Below, in pieces: positions 1 to 5,873 of a stretch of DNA of 24,436 nt. This stretch comes from a virus: IMG/VR virus record IMGVR_UViG_3300048037_000295, positions 1 through 24,436 of that record; one strand, given 5' to 3'. Below the pieces are notes generated by a model, which saw nothing but the letters and a program-made list of their open reading frames with translations, did no database searches and was not told where the DNA came from. The translations under genes were made by a program, and so were the position numbers. The number at the start of each line of letters is the position of its first letter. The first letter of the stretch is position 1.

Positions 1-2
1 CT

Positions 3-518
3 GAGAAGTTATTTTTTAATAAGTATCAGGGGCCTCATGATGAATATATGAATATAATAAAAAAATCAAAAAGAGGAATGAGATTAGCTGCTCAACAAAC
101 AAACTGGATTAAAAAAGGTCCTATGGATATCACCGACCCTAAGTATGGTAAAATCTCTCCTAAGAACTCTAGTAATATTAGAGAAATAAAACGTGCATTT
201 GATTATGGTTATAGAACTATGTCTAAGGATGTTGCAAAAAACGTTGCTAGTTTTAATAAACAGTATCATTTAGCAGCAAAAGGTTTAAAAGCTGGATTTC
301 CTGAAGAGAGAATGGTTAGTGCTCAGTTGGCTAAGTATGGTAAAGTTGCTCCTGCAATAGCTAAAGGGAGTAAATTATTAGGTGGAATAACTCCTGGTGC
401 TGTAGCTATGTTAGCTGCTGAAGGATTATATAAAGGTACTAAACGTGCTTTAGGTCCTGGTGGTACAGAGTTTCATACTAAGAAGAGTAAAAACAAATAT
501 GGAACTAAAGGATACTAA
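3..518 (+). CDS. Phage protein of unknown function, 5'-truncated by the window edge
   Basis: The reading frame is open to the left edge of the window. The 15 codons before the first ATG (position 48) read as ordinary protein (EKLFFNKYQGPHDEY), and that ATG has no Shine-Dalgarno sequence, so I treat this as the C-terminal end of a gene that starts outside. The visible part is strongly basic. Near its end is a glycine/alanine-rich apolar stretch (AKGSKLLGGITPGAVAMLAA) that could be a short membrane-interacting segment or a packed helix. It ends in a lysine-rich tail. The stop overlaps the ATG of the next gene by one base (TAATG), so translation is probably coupled. I recognise no family. Its position at the end of a rightward block suggests a late or virion-associated gene. 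Confidence 0.6.
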   Translation, partial: EKLFFNKYQGPHDEYMNIIKKSKRGMRLAAQQTNWIKKGPMDITDPKYGKISPKNSSNIREIKRAFDYGYRTMSKDVAKNVASFNKQYHLAAKGLKAGFPEERMVSAQLAKYGKVAPAIAKGSKLLGGITPGAVAMLAAEGLYKGTKRALGPGGTEFHTKKSKNKYGTKGY

Positions 519-883
519 TGTCAGCTATAGACCCTAAGAAAGATTGGACTACTCATGGTTTAGGTGAGCGTGAAATGAAAGCTCGTATTAAATCTCATAC
601 AGCTATGAGAGATAAAGCTAGAGAACGAATGGTAACTACCTGGATAGATAAAGATTTTTCAAGTCCAGGATTTAATATGTGGTTTAAAAATAATCCTAAT
701 TCACCTTGGTTTGACAAAGGTGGAGGTTATGAAAAATATGTAGACCGAATATTTAGTCATGCAGGTTCTAGAAGGAATTACAATAAACGATATGATACTG
801 TTCAAGGATTAAAAAAACAACAAGCTTTAAATAAACAAATAAAATTAAGAAACAATCTTAAGAAAATAACAAGAGGATATTAA
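518..883 (+). CDS. Basic phage protein of unknown function
   Basis: This is a 121-residue protein rich in lysine and arginine, with short motifs such as FNMWFKNNPNSPWFDKGGG and a basic C-terminus ending in KKITRGY. There is no signal peptide, no clear membrane segment and no catalytic motif. An AAGGA-type ribosome binding site lies just before the start, and the ATG shares one base with the stop of the preceding gene. The C-terminal KKxTRGY resembles the KYGTKGY end of its neighbour, so both may bind nucleic acid or the same partner. That resemblance is only a few residues long and is weak evidence. Confidence 0.65.
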   Translation: MSAIDPKKDWTTHGLGEREMKARIKSHTAMRDKARERMVTTWIDKDFSSPGFNMWFKNNPNSPWFDKGGGYEKYVDRIFSHAGSRRNYNKRYDTVQGLKKQQALNKQIKLRNNLKKITRGY

Positions 884-884
884 T

Positions 885-935
885 ATGCCAATTACTAAAA
901 CTGGTAAGAAGAAAAGATACAAGAAAAAATATTAA
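885..935 (+). CDS. 16-residue lysine-rich micropeptide
   Basis: ATG at 885 follows the stop of the previous gene by one base, and AGAGGA sits about 8 bases upstream. The peptide reads MPITKTGKKKRYKKKY, with nine of its sixteen residues lysine or arginine. Small phage proteins beginning MPxTKxGKK are familiar to me from marine phage genomes, which supports it being real. No function can be assigned. RNA or DNA binding is the obvious guess from charge alone. It is the last plus-strand gene before the convergent junction. Confidence 0.5.
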   Translation: MPITKTGKKKRYKKKY

Positions 936-1038
936 CCTGAATACCCCTGAGAGACGAATAGAGCCCTTTTAAGAGATACAAATTGCCCGTCTGCCATTGC
1001 CTTATATTCTATTATGTATTTAAAAAAAAAGCAGAAGG
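936..1038. other. Convergent intergenic junction
   Basis: This stretch lies between the last rightward gene and the last leftward gene. It is richer in G and C than its surroundings around 955-1000. A short inverted pair AGACG/CGTCT (around 952 and 989) brackets the AGCCCTTTT tract. On the minus strand a run of nine T (plus-strand A run at 1021-1029) could serve as a U-tract, but it lies downstream of the leftward gene without a convincing stem. I see no ORF and no confident terminator here. Confidence 0.4.
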
Positions 1039-1344
1039 TTAATCATTGTTGATATCATACATATGGTATTTTAAAGTAAGTTCTTCTCCAGTAATGATGA
1101 GCTTATTTGTAAATAAAAAATACTCGTCATCTCTAATTTCAAGTATGCAATTAGGATAGTCAGAATGATTAATGAAACCTCCTAAAGGCGTTCTAATAAC
1201 ATCATGTGCTGTCTTTTTATCTGTCTTGTAATGTGTTATTCCTAGTTCTGTATTTTTCTCAATAGTTCTAGTTGAAAAGAGGCCAAGGCCTTCTACCTTG
1301 GACCTCTTAATAGTTACTTCTTTAGGTAATGGTTTATAACTCAT
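1039..1344 (-). CDS. Small SET-domain protein (putative lysine methyltransferase)
   Basis: This is a 101-residue protein that is essentially a minimal SET domain. Residues 13-24 (KRSKVEGLGLFS) match the N-terminal SET motif, G56-FINHS-61 carries the NHS motif that helps bind S-adenosylmethionine, and GEELTLKY (86-93) matches the C-terminal motif that normally ends in the catalytic tyrosine (Y93). SET proteins transfer a methyl group from SAM to lysine side chains. The pre- and post-SET cysteines of eukaryotic enzymes are absent, as is usual in bacterial and phage forms. I chose the internal ATG at 1344: a longer frame reaches 1416 but runs through the end of the upstream gene and adds an uncharacteristic leader. 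It overlaps that gene by 11 bases. The target is unknown; a host or virion protein is possible. Confidence 0.75.
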   Translation of the reverse strand: MSYKPLPKEVTIKRSKVEGLGLFSTRTIEKNTELGITHYKTDKKTAHDVIRTPLGGFINHSDYPNCILEIRDDEYFLFTNKLIITGEELTLKYHMYDINND

Positions 1345-1927
1345 CAGGATATGACCATGTTCCTTCTGGTACAAAGTATATACTTTCTGGAAGATTACAG
1401 TAATCCATAATGTCATGTTGAGTTACATCAGTTCCTACATAAATAGCATCTGCAATGTATTTAAACATTAACTTTGTAGGTTTGTCTTTAACAAAACCTT
1501 TGTGAAACTTAATATCAATTAGTTCATATAGTCGCTGCAAATAGTTTAGAGTTTGGATGGTTACTTCTCCACCTCTTTTCTTGTCTAACTTTCTTGTCAT
1601 TAAGTCAAAGCTAATGTTAGGTCTAGTTTTCATTTCAAATGTATATCTGTCATTCGCAAGTTTGGCACCTTCTTCCGTTAAGATACGCAGCTGATGAGAG
1701 AAAGACATCTTTAATTTTAAATCGGAAAGATTAAATTCATAAGAAACAAAGACAGGTTTACCTGCTTTAGTTAATCCTAGAAATCTTTTACCACCATAAC
1801 TTTTAAGTAATAAAGTTTTAGCTTTCTTTTCTTCTTTAAGTTTAAGCTTATTTATATGTGTTGTTGATATTAAATTATCATTTAATTCTTTTTGTGTTTT
1901 TGTCATAAATTTTGTATTTATAGACAT
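1334..1927 (-). CDS. Phage protein of unknown function
   Basis: This 197-residue protein has a lysine-rich N-terminal third (LKLKEEKKAKTLLLK) and a mixed alpha/beta remainder with no motif I recognise. The start at 1927 is supported by a strong AAGGAGG site 7 bases upstream. It overlaps the 27-residue zinc-knuckle ORF upstream and the SET gene downstream, so all three are probably made from one message. Residues after about 45 (GGKRFLGLTKAGKPVFVSYEF) look like paired beta strands. No membrane segment or signal peptide is visible. Confidence 0.7.
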   Translation of the reverse strand: MSINTKFMTKTQKELNDNLISTTHINKLKLKEEKKAKTLLLKSYGGKRFLGLTKAGKPVFVSYEFNLSDLKLKMSFSHQLRILTEEGAKLANDRYTFEMKTRPNISFDLMTRKLDKKRGGEVTIQTLNYLQRLYELIDIKFHKGFVKDKPTKLMFKYIADAIYVGTDVTQHDIMDYCNLPESIYFVPEGTWSYPDEL

Positions 1928-2001
1928 ATATGTCCTCCTTCTTCTAAATCTTTAAAGCATTCTTCACAAAAATATTCTAACCCTGGTATTGGGTGACTCA
2001 T
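1918..2001 (-). CDS. 27-residue zinc-knuckle-like micropeptide
   Basis: The ATG at 2001 overlaps the upstream stop in a TAATG arrangement. The 27 codons end at a TAA inside the first codons of the next gene. The peptide contains CEEC (residues 12-15) and HIC near the C-terminus (24-26), a CxxC...HxC set that could hold one zinc ion. Tight overlap at both ends and the strong ribosome binding site for the next gene lying inside it fit a genuine small cistron in an operon. The ORF is short, so chance cannot be excluded. Confidence 0.5.
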   Translation of the reverse strand: MSHPIPGLEYFCEECFKDLEEGGHICL

Positions 2002-2207
2002 TATTCTTCTTCCTCTCTCATTTTATTGTAGTAAAAGTTATAATCTTTAACGAATTGTCCTATTAACTCATCTACTTTTGTTGTATTAGGTAATGTATTT
2101 GTTCTACTATCTCCTAAGTATCCTATTAATGTTACTGCCCAATGTCTTAATTTCATTGGTGCATTAAATATATTATCTACAGAATCATCTCTTTTTGGTT
2201 TAGCCAT
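2001..2207 (-). CDS. Small phage protein of unknown function
   Basis: This 68-residue protein has a basic N-terminus (MAKPKRDDS), an apolar centre (LRHWAVTLIGYLGDS) and an acidic end (KMREEEE). The centre is too short and too mixed to call a membrane helix. The start overlaps the upstream gene by 8 bases and the stop overlaps the next start by one base, so expression is coupled on both sides. No family recognised. Confidence 0.65.
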   Translation of the reverse strand: MAKPKRDDSVDNIFNAPMKLRHWAVTLIGYLGDSRTNTLPNTTKVDELIGQFVKDYNFYYNKMREEEE

Positions 2208-2616
2208 GTTTATCTACATCTCCCCAACAGTGTTTGCTACTATTCCAATGATACCAACCGTCATTGTACACTAACCATGAAGCCACTGCTGTTGATACTT
2301 TAGGGTTAGTTCTATTGCTTTTTATTTTTAATTTTGGTTTTAGCCATGCCCATGTATCATCATTAAATTGCCATAGTCCTATGTCTCTTGTTCCATTTGT
2401 ATTGTCATTTACTACATAGTCTCTACCTGAAGATTCACAATATATAATTGCTAATGCTTTAGGTATGTCTTCTTGTTTAAAGTATTCAGATACTAATGGT
2501 TTCCATTCAATAACATATTCTATTTTTTTTTCAATGTTTCTACATTGGACATACTCAGCTATACTGTCTAGGCTCACAGGCAAAGATAATGCACAACTGA
2601 GTAATATTCCAACCAC
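2200..2616 (-). CDS. Lysozyme/lytic-transglycosylase-like protein with hydrophobic N-terminus
   Basis: This 138-residue protein probably cleaves peptidoglycan. The motif IIYCESSGRDY puts a likely catalytic glutamate at E61 followed by SSG, as in SLT-type transglycosylases. DIGLWQFND (78-86) matches the G-L-x-Q-F block, and TAVASWLVYNDGWYHW matches the A...W...W block after it. The start is GTG at 2616, two bases after the previous stop, so it is probably coupled. Residues 2-18 (VGILLSCALSLPVSLDS) form a short hydrophobic stretch that could be an export signal or anchor, though there is no basic residue before it. It could be the endolysin or a virion-associated hydrolase. Lying inside the leftward block fits an endolysin expressed apart from the virion genes. 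Confidence 0.65.
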   Translation of the reverse strand: MVGILLSCALSLPVSLDSIAEYVQCRNIEKKIEYVIEWKPLVSEYFKQEDIPKALAIIYCESSGRDYVVNDNTNGTRDIGLWQFNDDTWAWLKPKLKIKSNRTNPKVSTAVASWLVYNDGWYHWNSSKHCWGDVDKHG

Positions 2617-2618
2617 TT

Positions 2619-2933
2619 CTAGGCCATTGCTTTTCTTAACTTATTAAGTAAGCGTTGTCCTTTCTTTTTCATAGTTGTACTATCTGCAGGTGTACTAACT
2701 AAGTAATAAAGGTAATGTCCTCTTTTCTTAGCTGGCATAGTTGCAATATCATAACCTTCAGCTCTAAGGTTAAACAATGTACTACCGAATCTAGTACATC
2801 TAAGGTCAAAAACAAACTCACCATTACTAATAGGTTCTTTAAAACGATTTGTTTCTAAAGCCCATCTAATGAGTTCCTCTTTTGATTTAATATCTTTAGG
2901 AACAGTTATGCCCCTAAACGATTCTACTATCAT
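2619..2933 (-). CDS. Winged-helix-like small phage protein
   Basis: This 104-residue protein has the pattern of phage winged-helix domains. There is a helix (SKEELIRWALETNRF), then ISNGEFVFDLRCTRFGSTLFNLRAEGYDI, where the FGSTLFNLRAEGYDI part resembles a recognition helix followed by the first wing strand, then a beta hairpin (RGHYLYYLVS) and a basic tail (MKKKGQRLLNKLRKAMA). Such domains bind DNA as small regulators. AGGAG lies 6 bases before the ATG, which supports the start. The ATG overlaps the stop of the small zinc-ribbon gene upstream (ATGA). Confidence 0.55.
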   Translation of the reverse strand: MIVESFRGITVPKDIKSKEELIRWALETNRFKEPISNGEFVFDLRCTRFGSTLFNLRAEGYDIATMPAKKRGHYLYYLVSTPADSTTMKKKGQRLLNKLRKAMA

Positions 2934-3058
2934 TTATTTCTCCTAATCTCTACCATATATTGAAGACAACCTAAATTGTTACAAGCAATAATACGATAGT
3001 TTTTTTTTCTTTTTTTTATAGATAGAATTTTAGTACAGTCTTTACACTGTTCCTTCAT
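2930..3058 (-). CDS. 42-residue zinc-ribbon-like protein
   Basis: This gene fills what would otherwise be a gap. The frame starts at ATG 3058, inside the end of the upstream gene (17-base overlap), and ends with TGA overlapping the next ATG by four bases (ATGA). It has CKDC at residues 5-8 and CNNLGC at 26-31, separated by a very basic stretch (KKRKKNYR). That is a four-cysteine ribbon layout. The basic stretch is encoded by two A runs separated by one G (minus strand, 3001-3017), a possible slippage site. No enzyme motif is present. Nucleic-acid binding is a reasonable inference. Confidence 0.65.
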   Translation of the reverse strand: MKEQCKDCTKILSIKKRKKNYRIIACNNLGCLQYMVEIRRNK

Positions 3059-3593
3059 TTAAGTTCCAGTCTTCGGGGATATCATTATTATCCATCCACC
3101 AAGACTTTCTCCATTTACCACTATGTCCACCGCATATAGCAGGGTCATTAGTAGAACAAACAAAGTCTGGACTTTTATCTGATTTTTTATTGTTACGATT
3201 ATCAAAGACCATTTGTCCACAGTAAGGACATTTTAAATCGTCTCTATATTTTTTTGCTTCGGCCATTTTACTAACCACTCCTTGAATAGTTGATGAGTTA
3301 TCTCCACCTTCTATTTCTATCTCTGTAACTTCTCCCATTATACTAGATACTTTTTCTATAAGGGGTAGTTTTTCAAATGATTCTTGTGTGAATACCTCTG
3401 GCATATCTGATAATTTTTCAATAAATCCAAAGTATTTATCTAATTGTTTATCATTATAATCAGTAAGTTTCATAGGAAATTTAAGTACTTGACAGTATTG
3501 ATTAGCTAATCCTAGAATTTTCATTCTAGTTTCACTATTCTTTCCCTCTAACATAGCGTTAACAGTTGTTTGTATAAACTCCATATCTGCCAT
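3042..3593 (-). CDS. Phage protein with C-terminal zinc ribbon, next to the annealase
   Basis: This 183-residue protein has a helical N-terminal two-thirds and a C-terminal zinc-binding module made of CPYC (122-125), C146 and C154, followed by a tryptophan-rich end (GKWRKSWW). The second half of the ribbon (CSTNDPAICGGHSGKW) reads as a treble-clef or ribbon variant. It starts directly on the stop of the Rad52-like gene (TAATG), so the two are coupled, which suggests a role in recombination or in loading the annealase. That role is inferred from position only. Confidence 0.65.
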   Translation of the reverse strand: MADMEFIQTTVNAMLEGKNSETRMKILGLANQYCQVLKFPMKLTDYNDKQLDKYFGFIEKLSDMPEVFTQESFEKLPLIEKVSSIMGEVTEIEIEGGDNSSTIQGVVSKMAEAKKYRDDLKCPYCGQMVFDNRNNKKSDKSPDFVCSTNDPAICGGHSGKWRKSWWMDNNDIPEDWNLNEGTV

Positions 3594-4135
3594 TAGAAAG
3601 GTGCCTCAGCTATAGTTCCATCATCATTTAACTTAACTTCATCTATAGGTTTTGGTTCTGGTTTAGGAACTTTGTTCTCTTTTAAACGCATGTCAACTTT
3701 AGTAACTTCAACTGAAGCTTCTCTAGCTGCCTCAGCCGCAGCCTCTTCTTCAGTCTGAGTTGAACCTGACCATAGCTCTACACCAAGACCAAACCTCATA
3801 CATGCACGCTTAAATGCATCTGATTCTGCGTCTTTAAGGTTAGTACCATCATTGAACTTATCATTGTTCATTTTAAATGTATCTATATCACCAAAGCCAT
3901 CGTAACTTCCCATACCTTCAATAGTTATAGTACCTTTAGCACCTACTATTCTCTTTTCACCGTTGTGTGTACTATATACTGGTTCACATTTCCAGGTATA
4001 GTTAATACCACTATCTCTTAGTCTTTCAACATAATTAGCGTGTGGTACATAGTCCCCAAACTTCCCAGCTGGTGCTTTCTTAACCAAATGAGGTGGAAAA
4101 GGGGATAATAATTTCTTGGTATCTTTTTCTACCAT
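3593..4135 (-). CDS. Rad52-family single-strand annealing protein
   Basis: This 180-residue protein matches the short phage Rad52/Rad22-like annealases. The strongest evidence is the helix LKDAESDAFKRACMRFGLG (100-118), the signature of the Rad52 DNA-binding domain, preceded by a beta sheet (TITIEGMGSYDGFGD) typical of the fold. These proteins coat single-stranded DNA and anneal complementary strands during phage recombination. The acidic and proline-rich C-terminus (from about 124) is probably disordered and may contact SSB. The start has a good site (AGGAAGG) upstream, and a terminator-like hairpin lies 42 bases before the ATG, separating it from the upstream transcript. Confidence 0.8.
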   Translation of the reverse strand: MVEKDTKKLLSPFPPHLVKKAPAGKFGDYVPHANYVERLRDSGINYTWKCEPVYSTHNGEKRIVGAKGTITIEGMGSYDGFGDIDTFKMNNDKFNDGTNLKDAESDAFKRACMRFGLGVELWSGSTQTEEEAAAEAAREASVEVTKVDMRLKENKVPKPEPKPIDEVKLNDDGTIAEAPF

Positions 4136-4159
4136 AATATCCTTCCTATATATTCATAA

Positions 4160-4192
4160 TAGAGAAAAGAAATAAAGGGACCGATAGGTCCC
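4160..4192 (-). terminator. Intrinsic terminator-like hairpin with G(A/C)TA centre
   Basis: The stem GGGACC/GGTCCC (4177-4182 with 4187-4192) encloses GATA. On the minus strand it is followed by TTTATTTCTTTTCTCTA, an imperfect U-tract. It lies 8 bases after the stop of the 44-residue gene and upstream of the Rad52-like gene's ribosome binding site. It belongs to the palindrome family described in the findings. Confidence 0.7.
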
Positions 4193-4200
4193 GTTAATTC

Positions 4201-4335
4201 TTAACCTATTTTTTCTTTTTCTAAGTTAGTTATACCTCTTTCAATTGGCACTAGTTCAACTCTTTCATCTTCATATCTTACTATAAAGTAAGGTTGAGTC
4301 CCAATTCCAGCGTATTCTATTCCTATTACTTTCAT
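4201..4335 (-). CDS. 44-residue phage protein of unknown function
   Basis: This short frame lies between the phosphoesterase gene and the terminator-like hairpin. It starts at ATG 4335 and ends at TAA 4201-4203. The product (MKVIGIEYAGIGTQPYFIVR, then YEDERVELVPIERG and a charged end) reads as a small beta-rich domain. A competing frame from ATG 4342 is only 24 codons long and less protein-like. AGAAGG lies further upstream than ideal. Its stop sits 8 bases before a strong hairpin, which fits a last gene in its transcript. No family recognised. Confidence 0.55.
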   Translation of the reverse strand: MKVIGIEYAGIGTQPYFIVRYEDERVELVPIERGITNLEKEKIG

Positions 4336-4363
4336 TGCTTGACATACCTTCTGTTAATATGTA

Positions 4364-5419
4364 CTATACATCTTCCAATTTTACTAGATATTCTGCTGTT
4401 ACGCCAGTACCTGCCTTACAAAATAGTAACCATTGACATGGTCTACCCATGCTAGCTAACTGTTCTAATGCATATGTATTGTAACTTTCAGTACTACCAT
4501 TAACCCATAACCTTATATCATTAAGATACATTGTTGTAGGTGTATGAAAATGGCCTGCTACAGCGTTGTCAAAGTCTGGCATAAGACCATTAGCTGCTAA
4601 TGTTTTCCAACCTTGTAGCTTCTTACCGAAACCATACCATGGAAATCCACTAAAACCTCTCACATTGTCTCCGTGCCACAATAAAAACTTACATTCTTTA
4701 CCTAAATCAGCTATGTCGAACCAATGATTGTCTCCTGTACTGTCAGGTATTGTAAATTTTATACGCTTTTCATCTCTAAATACCATCTTCATGATGTTAC
4801 CTAGCATCCTATCAGCGTTAGAATCTGGATGATAGTCTTTACGACTACGACCACCTAAGTGGCCATGATTACCTATAACCCAATGAACATCTACTTCATT
4901 AAAGTTAGCAAGTAATATATCAAAGAACTTACCTATAATTCTAGGCCCATCAACTGTTACTTGTTTGTATAAGCTGCTGTCAATTAAATGTGATTGGCCT
5001 GGAAATATTAATTCACCTTCTATAATATCTCCAACTGCAAACACTGCAACTTTATTAACAGGATGAGATTGTCTTTGTACATTAGTAATGTCAACTATCT
5101 TTTTAGCATAAGCTATTACTCTTTCTTCTGCTACTTCTGTATTGTAATCAGGTGTAACTTTAGCAAGTTGTATGTCACTTAATACTGCTATGGCTATTTC
5201 TTCATCCTTAGTCTTCTTTAAGTTAGAAGGTTTAGGTATTGAAGGTTTGTCCCATGTTCTTAAGTTAGCTGATACTGCATCATATACTGCATCAACCATC
5301 TCTTCTTTTTTATTCTTTGACTTCTCAAGTTTTTTTAAAAGATTTAAGTTATCTTTTTTTAAATCTTGAATAACTTTAGATTCAACTTCAGCCATTAAGC
5401 TATCAATATCTTTAGACAT
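4364..5419 (-). CDS. Calcineurin-like metallophosphoesterase
   Basis: This 351-residue enzyme carries the ordered metal-binding motifs of the calcineurin-like superfamily: SDIQ (D82; the usual DxH has Q84 in place of His), VGDIIEGE (D131), GNHGH (N184, H185), WHGDN (H249) and AGHFHTP (H290, H292). Residues 1-50 are a charged helical region, probably a coiled coil. The family includes phosphodiesterases and nucleases of the SbcD/Mre11 type. In this phage a nuclease or nucleotide phosphodiesterase acting with the recombination genes is likely. It overlaps the small HTH gene by 8 bases, so the two are co-translated. Substitution of the first motif histidine occurs in some family members and may alter metal binding. 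Confidence 0.8.
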   Translation of the reverse strand: MSKDIDSLMAEVESKVIQDLKKDNLNLLKKLEKSKNKKEEMVDAVYDAVSANLRTWDKPSIPKPSNLKKTKDEEIAIAVLSDIQLAKVTPDYNTEVAEERVIAYAKKIVDITNVQRQSHPVNKVAVFAVGDIIEGELIFPGQSHLIDSSLYKQVTVDGPRIIGKFFDILLANFNEVDVHWVIGNHGHLGGRSRKDYHPDSNADRMLGNIMKMVFRDEKRIKFTIPDSTGDNHWFDIADLGKECKFLLWHGDNVRGFSGFPWYGFGKKLQGWKTLAANGLMPDFDNAVAGHFHTPTTMYLNDIRLWVNGSTESYNTYALEQLASMGRPCQWLLFCKAGTGVTAEYLVKLEDV

Positions 5420-5657
5420 TGTTATCCCTTTCTAGCTTTTGTAAGTATCTTCTTATTGCAGATTCAGATATTTCTATACCAAATTCATCATGCAATAACC
5501 TATGTACTACATAAGGTCTCATCTTTATTTTCTTTTTTACTATTCTATCTTTTAAAGCAATCCAAAAAGGTTCTGCTTCTGGAGTAATTCTATCCTCAAC
5601 ATAGTTACCTTTCTTTCCATGCTCTGCTTCATTAAGTAGTTCATCTATATTTGTCAT
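5412..5657 (-). CDS. Small helix-turn-helix-like protein paired with the phosphoesterase
   Basis: This 81-residue protein has a C-terminal half that reads as a helix-turn-helix: RPYVVHRLLHDEFGIEISESAIRRYLQKLERD, with the turn at FGIE and the recognition helix starting at SESAIRRYL. The pattern recalls domains that bind DNA through a short tri-helical unit. There is no Shine-Dalgarno sequence before the ATG, but a TATAAT box lies 6 bases upstream, so the message may be leaderless. It overlaps the phosphoesterase start by 8 bases. A DNA-targeting or regulatory partner for the phosphoesterase is likely by position. Confidence 0.65.
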   Translation of the reverse strand: MTNIDELLNEAEHGKKGNYVEDRITPEAEPFWIALKDRIVKKKIKMRPYVVHRLLHDEFGIEISESAIRRYLQKLERDNNV

Positions 5658-5663
5658 AAGATA

Positions 5664-5690
5664 ATTATAGTTGATTTAAAAAAAATACAA
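5664..5690 (-). promoter_or_regulatory. Candidate leaderless promoter for the HTH-phosphoesterase pair
   Basis: On the minus strand TATAAT (5669-5664) is a perfect -10 box. TTGTAT (5690-5685) could be the -35, but the spacer is 15 bases and therefore short. Transcription would start about 7 bases after the -10, that is at or next to the A of the ATG at 5657. No ribosome binding site exists there, consistent with leaderless translation. Confidence 0.5.
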
Positions 5691-5707
5691 GTAAATATAA
5701 AAGAAAA

Positions 5708-5786
5708 TGGTGGAGGTGGGAGGAGTTTAACCTCCGTTAGCATAATATCAACGGGTAGTTGTTTATGCTCTAACTTGGACACCCCC
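5708..5786 (-). ncRNA. tRNA-like structure with alanine-type acceptor (tmRNA-like 3' domain)
   Basis: Read on the minus strand, GGGGGTG (5786-5780) pairs with CACCTCC (5718-5712) as a 7-bp acceptor stem whose third pair is G-U, followed by discriminator A (5711) and an encoded CCA (5710-5708). A 5-bp T-stem GGAGG/CCTCC (5735-5731 with 5723-5719) carries a 7-base loop TTAAACT, close to the canonical TTCRANY. G1-C72, G2-C71, G3-U70 and A73 are the known identity set for alanyl-tRNA synthetase. There is no D-arm; a 6-base linker (TCCAAG) leads to a long hairpin, TTAG-AG-CATAA paired with TTATG-CTAA, closed by CAAC/GTTG around TACCC. This resembles the tRNA-like domain of tmRNA more than a decoding tRNA. 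The usual tmRNA tag reading frame and pseudoknots are not visible. Confidence 0.6.
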
Positions 5787-5800
5787 ATCCACAGATGGAA

Positions 5801-5854
5801 TACCGTGCTTAAGGTCGGAAAGGAGTACAACCCACTGTTGCCAGTTGCACGGTA
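5801..5854 (-). ncRNA. Three-way-junction RNA element just 5' of the tRNA-like structure
   Basis: On the minus strand an 8-bp perfect closing stem TACCGTGC/GCACGGTA (5854-5847 with 5808-5801) encloses two arms. One is ACTG/CAGT with a GCAA (GNRA) tetraloop (5845-5834). The other is GGTTG/CGACC with a 10-base loop (5832-5813). A TTAA linker closes the junction. A further small hairpin (CATC/GATG) lies between this and the acceptor stem. It sits in the only long gap inside the leftward block and is probably part of the same transcript as the tRNA-like element. I do not recognise the class. Confidence 0.55.
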
Positions 5855-5873
5855 CCCCTAATTTTCCTTCCTT

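Noticed and set aside
16-47. ATG at 48 as the true start of the first gene
   Set aside because: There is no ribosome binding site and the frame continues open to the window edge with protein-like codons.
5708-5786. Ordinary decoding tRNA
   Set aside because: The acceptor and T-arm fit, but no D-stem can be formed, there is no GG in the D-linker, and the central hairpin is bulged and too long for an anticodon arm.
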